This document shows, piece after piece, positions 44,001 through 55,700 of a DNA stretch of 64,000 nt (the stretch's first letter is position 1; each line of letters opens with the position of its first letter). Where the stretch lies: positions 36,547,250-36,611,249 of the forward strand of contig OX246747.1 of the NCBI GenBank assembly GCA_945910005.1, in the 5' to 3' direction. The position numbers were made by a program, and so were the translations under genes. The notes under the pieces were generated by a model. The model was not told the DNA's origin. It saw only the letters and a list, made by a program, of their open reading frames with translations, and made no database searches. This DNA comes from Isoperla grammatica (taxonomy: Eukaryota; Arthropoda; Insecta; Plecoptera; Perlodidae).

Positions 44001-45837
44001 AGAAGTAGTTTAGTCTCGTCTTCTCTAATCTCTAGTTTAAACTTGGCAAAGGTTCGTTGTGCAAGGAACGTAGAAACATTTGGAGTGGAAGGAAAATGAA
44101 CCGAGCTGAAATACCACAGGCTATAGGACGCCTTAATTGCAGATCAATTCTTTTTTGTGTTGTCTCCTCCTTTCTGTGGACTGTGGGCGATTGGGAAATG
44201 TGATGGTTTAAAAGATCATTATCGACATGTCCACTAAAATGTAAACGGAGATAACTTTGAATTAGTTAGGGCGGCCGTCATGAGCTGCGTTGTTCTGTCC
44301 GGCCCTCTAGACGACGTAATCGTGTTTGTATCGATGCGGCATTGATTCTCCACGACAACAAAAACTCCTTTCTCGCATGACTTAACGCATCTAGTTCGTT
44401 GACAACGAATCGGTAACTTGGCATATTCTGTCGTCTCTCTTCGTAACGGGATCGCGAGGATAACGTTTTTTTTTTTATATTGCACATCGCACAGTGTTGT
44501 TCGTTAGGTACTTTGGTTAACGATGACTTAAATGAAACATGTTGTGAGTATCTAGATAGACGTGAGTTGGTGTTCGCACGTTTTACGTTACGTTCAGTCG
44601 CACTTGGTCGTCTGGTTTTGCACGGCCTGCTAATCCAGGGTGTCTGCAAGTGTCGAGAACTTTGAAAAGTCGGCTAAATGGTTAATTTCCAGTAATATTT
44701 ATGAAATTTTGTCGGTGCGTCGGGAATAGTGGAAATGTTGTAATTTGAGTAATAATTGAGAAAACCGTATTATGTGGTTAAGGTTAATTAATTTATAATT
44801 GGCTTTTTGCGGAGCTGAAATTATTTATTGGCGTTTTATTGTCGATCATGTCATAGTTTTTTTCGTGAACCCTGCCTACAAGTTTTTGTTGCAGTTTGGG
44901 AAACTATGTTTTTCAGAAAAAGCTAGGTAATTTGGAAAGCCAAAATTATGTAGACACCCTGCGTAATGGTTTCGTGTGGGGACACTAGTTAGGAAAAGGA
45001 AATGGCTCGCAGGATTTTGCCACGTGAGTGTGGTGCTTGGTATGACGATCGAAGCTACACATTTGTCTCGCTGGGAGACCCTAGTTTGTTTCCTTGTCCT
45101 TTCACCAGTAGTGTGTAATGTAGTTTACATTGTACTTGTGTGTTTGTTTTTGGTAATATTATTATGTACCTAAATATATAATATGTATATAATATATGTG
45201 CTGCTCTGTTGTTTTTTTTGTTATATGTGTGATATGTACATGTTTTAAATCAAAAATAAATTATAAAGGTATTCTGTTAATTGAAATCTGTATAACAGAA
45301 ATGTGGTTTTTCATTTGGTGTTGCCATTTTCCATTTAGTTTATTAAAATTGGTTGTCCAACCATGTAGGTGTGCTAGCCACATGACAGCATTTTACGTCA
45401 AGTACTTCATCTTGTAATTCACAAAGTGGGATTATAATAATTATTAGGGTATTTCTTGTGTATAACTGATCTGGTTTCTATTCACTTTTTTGTGTATTCC
45501 TTTGGGATATAGATTACGTACGTAGTGCTACAGCCGAGTTTTGAAAGTTTCCCTTTTCCCGCGCTCCCATGACATCAGTGATTTCTACTGGCTGAAATTA
45601 GTGAAATTAAGAAGAAGAGTGGAACCGGCGAACTTTGGCGCCAAAAGTGCGCCTCGCTCGTTGGCGCGTTTGTGGATGCTCACGTCTCTAAGTCCTTGTT
45701 TAGGAAAATTGTTTAGGAATAACTTGCGAAATCTGATGGGGTTTTCGAAAGGACTGCACTAAGTCATACACACTAAACAACCTCCCTACATCCTAAAAAA
45801 CCACCTACCTTCATTATAACCCTTCCTTACATACTAA
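41016..45837. other. No gene recognised (includes LMBRD2 3' flank)
   Basis: AT-rich DNA. A short dispersed repeat pair is visible at 43080-43130 and 45482-45530 (cttttttgtgta, tattccttt, tacgtagt). ORFs such as 44278-44649 minus have no domain, splice partner or known motif. The LMBRD2 polyadenylation site was not identified. Confidence 0.5.
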
Positions 45838-46035
45838 CCTGACTGCGCTGACTGATGCAAGCGCTGACTGATGCAGGCGCTGACTGACGCAAGCGCTGAC
45901 TGATGCAAGCGCTGACTGATGTAAGCGCTGACTGACGCAGGTGCTGACTGAAGCACGCGCTGACTGATGCAGGCGCTGACTGACGTAAGCGCTGACTGAT
46001 GCAGGCGCTGACTGATGCAAGTGCTGACTGACACC
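45838..46035. repeat. 16-bp minisatellite, ~12 copies
   Basis: Unit gcgctgactgatgcaa with C/T, A/G variants at a few positions. The serine-rich minus-strand ORFs (SVSACVSQRLHQSAL) are translated repeats. Confidence 0.92.
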
Positions 46036-46094
46036 GTCGCTGGCTGTTCCGGACTCTGCTTCAGTTGGATGCGGTGAGTCTCGTGGTTGTGATA

Positions 46095-46589
46095 CACTAC
46101 GTTTATCAGGAGCTTTAAACCGGTTTAAGTAAATCGTTTTAAGGGTTGAATCGGTTTAATGGTGTTGGTAAACACATCGATTTAGCTAAGAACGGTTTAA
46201 CTTTAGGTCACTTTCCAAAGTGACTTAGAACAGTTAAACCGATTTAATTTGACGTGATAAACACTTAAAACGGTTTAAGACGCCATCTTTCCACAACCTA
46301 GCGGCAACTGAGTGTACTCATTTGACAATTATTGCAAGGCCATTGAGTTTAAGGGATTTTATACACAATGGCAAGGCGCGAACGCGATAGGTTATGTAGG
46401 TGTGGAACACCGCTTACCGAATGTTGCGCACCGCCTTACTGTACGTGTTTTAAGACGATTTGACGACATCTGTCGGGAGAATATCATAGTTGCTTTTTTA
46501 CGCCGAATTGTCAACGCCTTGATAAACGTATCGACTTACGGAAACCGTTATACCTTAAATCGACTTAAAAAGCCCTGATAAACGTAGTG
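46095..46589. mobile_element. MITE with ~34-bp inverted repeats and GGTTTAA subterminal repeats
   Basis: The left end cactacgtttatcaggagct and the reverse complement of the right end, cactacgtttatcagggctt, match. Both continue into taaaccggtttaag-type sequence. About six cggttta(a) words recur in the left half. Flanks give ata on both sides, a possible 3-bp duplication. No transposase. Confidence 0.75.
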
Positions 46590-47203
46590 ATAGACTACTT
46601 AGCTATGTAGGTCTACTTGTTACATGTACTTCAGATATAGTCATATTTAAGCATGGGTATTATTATTACGCCTTTATTTATACTTCGGTGCACATTGTAG
46701 ACATGCAGTAAATTAGGTACCTCACTTGTCTACTACAGATATACTCATGTACATTATTTGAGTGCAATGGTGTAGACTAGATAACTGCATGTTTTTAATA
46801 CTGTGCATGCTCTTTTTTGCATTCCCCTCCCCTTAAAATTATTGCAAAGTTACTGAGTAGATTTGAACTCCGAAATTATTACGACTCGAATTAAGTAGCA
46901 AATGTTAACGGAAGTTCATAGTTTAAATTTTAAAAAGTTTGAGTTTTGTGCCATTTTACAGTTCTTTTTCTTTCTATCACCATACAAATACAGTACTATT
47001 CAAGAACATTTTCTCCATAACCAAACCATACTAACTACTACAACTACTACTACTAACAACATCAAGTCGAAGTTGACCAGCTGCACATTATTAGAATGCC
47101 ATTTAGCAGAGTTAAAAAATAATCAACCTGCAATAATGTAATAATCAATCCTTCAACATGTGTTTCCCAAATAGTAGTGTACTTGTTCTTAATATTATTT
47201 CAG

Positions 47204-47813
47204 ATGTGCGTTTTATTGATTTGGTTTCTGTGTCACCAGATTGCTTGGTTGTTGGTTGCTACAATCAAGATGGCTGCTGCCTTGCGCTCCACATATCTGC
47301 TGCTGTGCTACGCTATACTCTACGCACATCTGATGTCCGCCCTGGCCAAGACAAACCTCGTCATTCCAAATGGTAAGCACGTATGCATTCCAAAACTCTT
47401 AGCATGCCACCGCTGCTACTTTCTCTTATAGTGCGTTCTGTTCCCAAGCTGATGGCCGCTTTGGTTTTGATCCTACAAGAAAATGTTTGAAACAAAACGT
47501 GTTCCTAATGTAATGTGTGTGTGTGTTTGTCGTTTAAACATTTTTGATAACTCTTATTGTTTATGAGTTAATAGAGGAAAACTGGGATTCGGCCGCCATT
47601 TTCCAAGATGATATATATGCTATGCTGATATGCTGATTATTAATTTTAAATAAATGCACATTTGTTTTAAGTGCCACACACGTTTCACAACTTTTACTTG
47701 TTTTTGAACCAATTCTTGGTGAGCCTGAATCCCAGCGTGTTACATGACTAATACGTTACCCGTTACTTCCAGGGATAATCAACGCGAACGTGGGCGAGAT
47801 CTCTCTCTGCTGA
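47204..47813 (+). CDS. Speculative small hydrophobic protein, two exons
   Basis: Exon 47204-47372 (acceptor atatttcag, donor GTAAGC) joins in frame to 47773-47813 (acceptor cttccag) and ends at TGA. The 69-aa product has two hydrophobic stretches (VLLIWFLCHQIAWLLVATI; STYLLLCYAILYAHLMSALA) and ends TNLVIPNGIINANVGEISLC. An internal ATG at 47270 would give a signal-peptide-like start. I do not recognise the family. The evidence is only splice-site fit and hydrophobicity. A 60-65-bp array begins about 9 bp after the stop. Confidence 0.2.
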
Positions 47814-47821
47814 GTTTGCCT

Positions 47822-48068
47822 CAGATGTGATGCCAAGATGTGCCGCAGTCCTACCGAGTTCTCAAACCTCATCTGGCTCGGATGTGATGCCAAGATGTGC
47901 CGCAGCCCTACCGAGTTCTCAAACCTCATCTGGCTCGGATGTGATGCCAAGATGTGCCGCAGCCCTACCCTACCGAGTTCTCAAACCTCATCTGGCTCGG
48001 ATGTGATGCCAAGATGTGCCGCAGCCCTACCCTACCGAGTTCTCAAACCTCATCTGGCTCTGATGTGA
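47822..48068. repeat. Minisatellite, 4 copies of 60-65 bp
   Basis: Units contain gatgtgatgccaagatgtgc, cgcagccctaccgagttctc and aaacctcatctggctc. The two later copies have an extra 5 bp (taccc). Confidence 0.93.
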
Positions 48069-48359
48069 TGTGAGCCCTGGTCCAGCCCCCGACATTCCAA
48101 AGCTAACCCTTTCCCTTCCAAACAAAACCACCCTAACCCTTTCACCCCAACCAAACATCCGTCTTACCCCCTTCCTCTCCCCCCCCCCCCCCAAAGCAAC
48201 CCTTTCACCCGTGAAGGTTTGTTGGTGTGGTGAAGAGTCCGAACCCGGCCATGTTTGACGTGTAACTAACTAACAACCTCATGTAACAGGATTTATGTGT
48301 ACACAATAAAAACTATATGGCCAAAACGATTATTTCTTTTACCAACCTACATACCAAAA

Positions 48360-48575
48360 TCCATCTTCCTTCTTACAAGTTAAATAACCTTCTTACAAGG
48401 TAAATGTAATTTACAATTTACCTTCTTCTTACGAGGTAAATGTAATTTACCAAAAAATCCATCTTACAAGGTAAATGCTTCTTCTTACAAGGTAAAAGGT
48501 AAATGTAATTTACCTTCTTCTTGCAAGGTAAAAGGTAAATGTAATTTACCTTCTTAACCTTTAAAAGGTAAAAAG
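48360..48575. repeat. Short interspersed minisatellite of GGTAAATGTAATTTACC
   Basis: The near-palindrome ggtaaatgtaatttacc and the linker ttcttcttacaa recur about five times with variable spacing. Each unit could fold back on itself. Confidence 0.75.
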
Positions 48576-48584
48576 TAAAAAAAT

Positions 48585-48920
48585 ATATCCTCCCCCGCCC
48601 CCCCCCTCATTCTTCCCCCTTCTCTACCCCTACCCCTACCCCCTCTCGAGAGCGGGAGGTGGCACTATCCCCCTCCCCTCTCCTATCCCCTCCCCTCCTC
48701 CTCCCCCCCCAACACCCCTTACCCCCTCTCAAGGGCGGTAGGGGGCAGCCAACCGGGGGGGAAGGGGGGTCCAGCCTTATCTGTCCGAGGGTGGAAAGGA
48801 GATGTGGAAGTTTCCTCCCTCTCCCTTCCCCCTTGCCCCTCCCCCCTCCTCCCCCCCCAACACCCCCTACCCCCTCTCAAGGGCGGTAGGGGGCAGCCAA
48901 CCGGGGGGGAAGGGGGGCTA
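48585..48920. repeat. C-rich low-complexity block with ~150-bp direct duplication
   Basis: ccctctcaagggcggtaggg, ggcagccaaccggggggg and aaggggg occur twice (about 48724 and 48875) within C/T-rich sequence. A third, partial copy (ctctcgagagcgggaggtgg) starts near 48641. Confidence 0.85.
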
Positions 48921-49094
48921 ACTTCTACAAAAATCCTTATTTCAACTTTATCCCTAACCAAACTTTAACTCTTCCCTCTGTTTACCCTAACCTAACCCCC
49001 ATCATACCCTTCAGTATTACCTCCAGCCCTCACTGTCCTACCGAGTTTTTCCATACCCTAATCTACTGCCTTCGTTTGGGTACACCAATGGTTC

Positions 49095-49216
49095 CTATGG
49101 TTCAGTGGCGGTCCCAAACGTTCCAGGTACTGACCATGCTCGATGTTGCTTAACCTCGGTGATCTGAAGAGCACCGATGTTAACCAACATGCCATGGCAG
49201 CTGATGACGGCGACCC
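49095..49216 (-). pseudogene. Diverged 5S-rRNA-like relic (5S pseudogene or 5S-derived SINE)
   Basis: Read on the minus strand, ggttaagcaacatcgagcat, ggtcagtacctgga and ccgccactgaacc follow the order of the 5S box A-intermediate-3' region. The plus strand shows gatgttgcttaacctcggtg, the reverse complement of the most conserved 5S core. The box C region is altered by an insertion, so it is unlikely to be a working 5S gene. Confidence 0.6.
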
Positions 49217-49309
49217 TTGTTATTCTTCACTCTATGATGCATTGCACTGATATGAATAATCCTGTTTATGTACAAGCTATTCGGCTCACAATCTCATCGC
49301 TTCGGTAGT

Positions 49310-49388
49310 CGAGCGGTCTGTGTCTGTACTTGTGTATGTATGTTCTCTCTATCCAGGTCTTTCAGGTTCGAATCCCGGTCGGGGCAAA
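49310..49388 (+). other. tRNA-like relic / SINE head
   Basis: ggtagtcgagcgg (A-box-like) and ggttcgaatcccgg (B box) lie about 50 bp apart. The interior does not give a clean cloverleaf. It follows the 5S-like relic. Confidence 0.35.
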
Positions 49389-49804
49389 ACTTTATAACAT
49401 GCTAATAATTGTATGTAACATTGTACCCTACATGTGCTATCACGTGGTATAAATCGTTGCTCATTACTGTCTTGAATTCCATGTGTAAATTGCAATGATT
49501 GTTTAATTAAAAATAATAATATGAATGTACTTGTGTATGTTCATGTGTAATGTTGTACATTGTCCCTGCCTACATGTCGTATTAATACGCTCGCTTGTAT
49601 GACATGTTAAACTTACATTGTTACATTAAAAAGCTTATAAGCTACCTGTGAGTATGTATATATGTAATAATAATAAAAGTTTTCTAATATTTATCTGTTT
49701 TATTTTGTATAATACTAACCTAATTAGAACAAATACATTTCGACTGTATACACCTAAACTAAATTAGAATAACAATTGCAATGAATAATTCATTGTTGTA
49801 ATTT

Positions 49805-49867
49805 ATTTGTTGTTGACATGGAACATGTCAACAACAAATGCCATGATGATGATCATCATCATGGCAT
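49805..49867. repeat. Two adjoining perfect palindromes
   Basis: atttgttgttgacatg-GAA-catgtcaacaacaaat (16-bp arms) overlaps directly with a 30-bp perfect palindrome, atgccatgatgat-gatc-atcatcatggcat centred at 49852/49853. Confidence 0.9.
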
Positions 49868-49984
49868 ATCAATGGTAGTACAACTCGAATAAGGGGAAGT
49901 ACAGACAACTTATTTAAATTTTGACTTTGTTTCACTATATGTATCTCAACTGTACATTGGACGCTGAACACGGACAAAATATCG

Positions 49985-50040
49985 AAAAGAGGCTTGCACC
50001 CAGCGGGATTCGAACCGTTATAGAGAGGACATACCTAGGC
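49985..50040 (-). other. tRNA-like relic (B box)
   Basis: The minus strand reads ctctctataacggttcgaat then cccgctgggtgcaagcc. It resembles the B-box part of 49310-49388 in opposite orientation, suggesting two copies of one SINE family. The 116-aa minus ORF reaching 50396 is not gene-like. Confidence 0.3.
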
Positions 50041-50399
50041 CCCGCCTAATATCCTAGCGAGGTAGGCTTGTTAGCCGTAGTGCAGACTAAGCCTTGTTCG
50101 TTTGTCCTGTGATCATTACTCCAGGAGTACGGTATTACGAAAACCCCGTTTTTCTGTCCTGGAGTAAGTGTGATGGGAGTAGCTGAGACAAGTTCTTTTG
50201 TCCAGTGGTAGCTTACTACAACTGTGATGGGAGTATGGTTTTTACACCTGCTTCCCGAGTAGGAGGAACAACTGAAACGATCTACAACTGTGATTTCTAA
50301 TCCCATTTCCATGACGTATTTCCGGATTTCTCCTGGCATAAAATACTCTTGTGAAGGCAGGACAAACGAACAAACCTTCAAAACTAATGGTGGCACTAA

Positions 50400-51980
50400 A
50401 CCTTACTTTTTCAAAGTGGCAGTTGCACGAAGTGTACACCGACAGGCCAATCGAACACATGAGCCTAGGTGTCATTAATTTCGTTTGTTTTACCTACACT
50501 TTACACTAGTGTAGGCTGAATCTCTCTGAAAGGCGTTTGGGTATTAAGTGAAGCCAACTGTAAGGCGTTTGTTTTACCTCAGTGTCACTTTCTACAACAA
50601 CAAATGTAGTGTGATTAAAAGGCGCCAAACAAATGTGTCAGTTCAAAATAAGGAAATCACTAATCATGACAAACACGCACTGATGGTAAAACCGCAGAAC
50701 TTTCATATTAATTAATGCAATTAAAATTTATAGTAAAATGTAATTTAGGTTTTTTTTTTAGACTTTATAGAAATAATGTGAGCATGCACATTGCACACTA
50801 TAACCTCAAATCGTAAGTAGGTCAGTGTAAAACGTGTAAACAAGCGTTTTCTTATTCTGGGTGACACGAAGCAAAATCAAGTGTAAAAACCTACAGTTGG
50901 CCTACACTTACACTATGCATGTAAAACAAACAAACCTATTGACTTGCTAAGCAACTGACATAACCTCGAAACTGGCAATAAAGCGGCCAAAACCCTACTT
51001 TTAATAATGCACGCAGCGGTTAAGTTTGGTATAGGGTACGCCCATCTGACGTAACAGCCGACCTACAACAATGGAATAAATGAATTGTACTGGTGGGCAA
51101 ACAACAAGCTGACAAAGTAATGTATTTGCAAATAATGAGGATAAACATTTAGTTGTAACGATAGTTACTGCTCGCCAGTTAAAATTTATGTTCAGTAATG
51201 GAAAGCAACTATCTTAAAGTTTGTTAACGTTCTGAACGTTTGTTTTTTCCAACTTCAGATTTTTTTGACAGCTTGTTTGTACATCGGTTCAATTAATTTG
51301 TTTCATTGTGTTTTGGTATTGTGCGTACCCTACCAAGCATAGCCAAAATCTAACAATTCCTCAAAATCTCTGTATGAAACTAAAATTAGGCATAGAGCAC
51401 ATAACCTACAATTTAATAAGTTATTTCAATTCCAAAGCTCTGAATTTGGTTGGGATATTACACCCCTTAGGGGGCGACCCACCTCTGAATTTGGTTGGGA
51501 TGTTACACCCCTTAGGGGGCGACCCACCGCTAGTGTCTAATGTAAGGCTGCCGCCAGGAACGGCTATTTAAAAACAAATCTCACTAATTTCATTGCATGC
51601 ACATACCTTACCACCAGTCGTAGCTCCTTCAGCGTCGGCTAGGGTAAAATAATTTGCGTCGGCTAGGGTAAAATAATTTGGTAGGCAGGTATACAATTTT
51701 TTTTATTACAGACAATGTTTCATTTATTACAATGCACCAATCGTATTCCAGTACAAGCTTCTAGATGTACTTCTATGAAGATACAAACATAATAAAGACA
51801 TTTTGGAAACTTCCCCCCATCTTTACCAAACCCATTGTACCCTTCCTGTCTAGTGTTGTAGGCAGGAGTGCGGAACAGCGCAAACACAGTAGAAGCCAAA
51901 TTTATGAAAACCAAAAATCGTCAAACCGAATACATCTGCTTATGCATCCTATAGTGGAGCATTTCGTCCAACGTTACCTG
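50400..51980. other. No gene recognised
   Basis: AT-rich DNA with a 2x ~48-bp tandem duplication at 51440-51535 (gaatttggttgggat, ccccttagggggcgaccca) and a 2x 27-bp one at 51631-51684 (gcgtcggctagggtaaaata). Confidence 0.5.
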
Positions 51981-51983
51981 GAG

Positions 51984-52122
51984 CCCGATTCTCTAAATCT
52001 GTGGTCAATTTCTCACCGGTTTCTGTCGTTACGGAAGGCGAATGGATGGCTGTGATTGGGTCACAGCCTTCTCATAACGACCAAAACCGGTGATCACCTT
52101 ATCGTTGACCATAGAGAATCAA
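51984..52122. repeat. Fold-back MITE-like element, 139 bp
   Basis: The arm cccgattctctaaatctgtg, with ttctcaccggtttctgtcgt, is mirrored by cgaccaaaaccggtgatcac and ttgaccatagagaatcaagg. It has the same size class as 34522-34660. Confidence 0.7.
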
Positions 52123-52191
52123 GGCGCTGATGGGTCCTAGAGGGGATATTTCCAACACTGACAAGCGTAATCCTTACACAGACACTTGCCC

Positions 52192-52786
<595 letters not shown>

Positions 52787-55700
52787 ATTATATCAAGCTA
52801 ACACGCAGTGATCACGCCAGCAATCTATAACTGAGAAGTTTTATACATTATATTAAGCTAACACGAAGTGATCACGCCAGCAATCTATAACTGAGAAGTT
52901 TTATACATTATATCAAGCTAACACGCAGTGATCACGCCAGCAATCTATAACTGAGAAGTTTTATACATTATATTAAGCTAACACGCAGTGATCACGCCAG
53001 CAATCTATAACTGAGAAGTTTTATACATTATATCAAGCTAACACGCAGTGATCACGCCAGCAATCTATAACTGAGAAGTTTTATACATTATATTAAGCTA
53101 ACACGCAGTGATCACGCCAGCAATCTATAACTGAGAAGTTGTATACATTATATCAATCTAACACGCAGTGATCACGCCAGCAATCTATAACTGAGAAGTT
53201 TTATACATTATATCAAGCTAACACGCAGTGATCACGCCAGCAATCTATAACTGAGAAGTTTTATACATTATATCAAGCTCACACGCAGTGATCACGCCAG
53301 CAATCTATAACTGAGAAGTTTTATACATTATATCAAGCTAACACGCAGTGATCACGCCAGCAATCTATAACTGAGAAGTTTTATACATTATATCAAGCTC
53401 ACACGCAGTGATCACGCCAGCAATCTATAACTGAGAAGTTTTATACATTATATCAAGCTAACACGCAGTGATCACGCCAGCAATCTATAACAGAGAAGTT
53501 TTATACATTATATTAAGCTAACACGCAGTGATCACGCCAGCAATCTATAACTGAGAAGTTTTATACATTATGTCAAGCTAACACGCAGTGATCACGCCAG
53601 CAATCTATAACTGAGAAGTTTTATACATCATATCATACTAACACGCAGTGATCACGCCAGCAATCTATAACTGAGAAGTTTTATACATCATATCATACTA
53701 ACACGCAGTGATCACGCCAGCAATCTATAACTGAGAAGTTTTATACATTATATCAAGCTAACACGCAGTGATCACGCCAGCAATCTATAACTGAGAAGTT
53801 TTATACATTATATTAAGCTAACACGCAGTGATCACGCCAGCAATCTATAACTGAGAAGTTTTATACATTATATCAAGCTAACACGCAGTGATCACGCCAG
53901 CAATCTATAACTGAGAAGTTTTATACATTATATTAAGCTAACACGCAGTGATCACGCCAGCAATCTATAACTGAGAAGTTTGATACATCATATCATACTA
54001 ACACGCAGTGATCACGCCAGCAATCTATAATTGAGAAGTTTTATACATTATATCATACTAACACGCAGTGATCACGCCAGCAATCTATAACTGAGAAGTT
54101 TTATACATTATATCAAGCTAACACGCAGTGATCACGCCAGCAAACTATAACTGAGAAGTTTAATACATTATATTAAGCTTACACGCAGTGATCACGCCAG
54201 CAATCTATAACTGAGAAGTTTTATACATTATATCAAGCTAACACGCAGTGATCACGCCAGCAATCTATAATTGAGAAGTTTTATACATTATATCATACTA
54301 ACACGCAGTGATCACGCCAGCAATCTATAACTGAGAAGTTTTATACATTATATTAAGCTTACACGCAGTGATCACGCCAGCAATCTATAACTGAGAAGTT
54401 TTATACATTATATCAAGCCTACACGCAGTGATCACGCCAGCAATCTATAACTGAGAAGTTTTTTACATTATATTAAGCTAACACGCAGTGATCACGCCAG
54501 CAATCTATAACTGAGAAGTTTTATACATTATATCAAGCTAACACGCAGTGATCACGCCAGCAATCTATAACTGAGAAGTTTTATACATTATATTAAGCTA
54601 ACACGCAGTGATCACGCCAGCAATCTATAACTGAGAAGTTTTATACATTATATCAAGCTAACACGCAGTGATCACGCCAGCAATCTATAACTGAGAAGTT
54701 TTATACATTATATTAAGCTAACACGCAGTGATCACGCCAGCAATCTATAACTGAGAAGTTTTATACATTATATCAAGCTAACACGCAGTGATCACGCCAG
54801 CAATCTATAACTGAGAAGTTTTATACATTATATTAAGCTAACACGCAGTGATTACGCCAGCAATCTATAACTGAGAAGTTTTATACATCATATCATACTA
54901 ACACGCAGTGATCACGCCAGCAATCTATAATTGAGAAGTTTTATCCATCATATCATACTAACACGCAGTGATCACGCCAGCAATCTATAATTGAGAAGTT
55001 TTATACGTTATATCAAGCTAACACGCAGTGATCACGCCAGCAATCTATAACTGAGAAGTGTTATACATTATATCAAGCTAACACGCAGTGATCACGCCAG
55101 CAATCTATAACTGAGAAGTGTTATACATTATATCAAGCTAACACGCAGTGATCACGCCAGCAATCTATAACTGAGAAGTTTTATACATTATATCAAGCTA
55201 ACACGCAGTGATCACGCCAGCAATCTATAACTGAGAAGTTTTATACATTATATCAAGCTAACACGCAGTGATCACGCCAGCAATCTATAACTGAGAAGTT
55301 TTATACATTATATCAAGCTAACACGCAGTGATCACGCCAGCAATCTATAACTGAGTTATACATTATATCAAACAAACACGCAGTGATCACGCCAGCAATC
55401 TATAACAGAGAAGTTTTATACATTATTTCAAACAAACACGCAGTGATCACGCCAGCAATCTATAACAGAGAAGTTTTATACATTTTTTCAAACAAACACG
55501 CAGTGATCACGCCAGCAATCTAAAACAGAGAAGTTTTATACATTATTTCAAACAAACACGCAGTGATCACGCCAGCAATCTATAACAGAGAAGTTTTATA
55601 CATTATTTCAAACAAACACGCAGTGATCACGCCAGCAATCTATTACAGAGAAGTTTTATACATTAATTCAAACAAACACGCAGTGATCACGCCAGCAATC

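Noticed and set aside
44278..44649. 123-aa minus-strand ORF
   Set aside because: No known motif, no splice partner, and random-looking composition.
45814..46097. Ser/Gln-rich repeat protein ORFs
   Set aside because: Translation of a 16-bp minisatellite.
50046..50396. 116-aa minus-strand ORF
   Set aside because: No recognisable domain. It overlaps tRNA-like repeat DNA and contains tandem-like ggagta segments.
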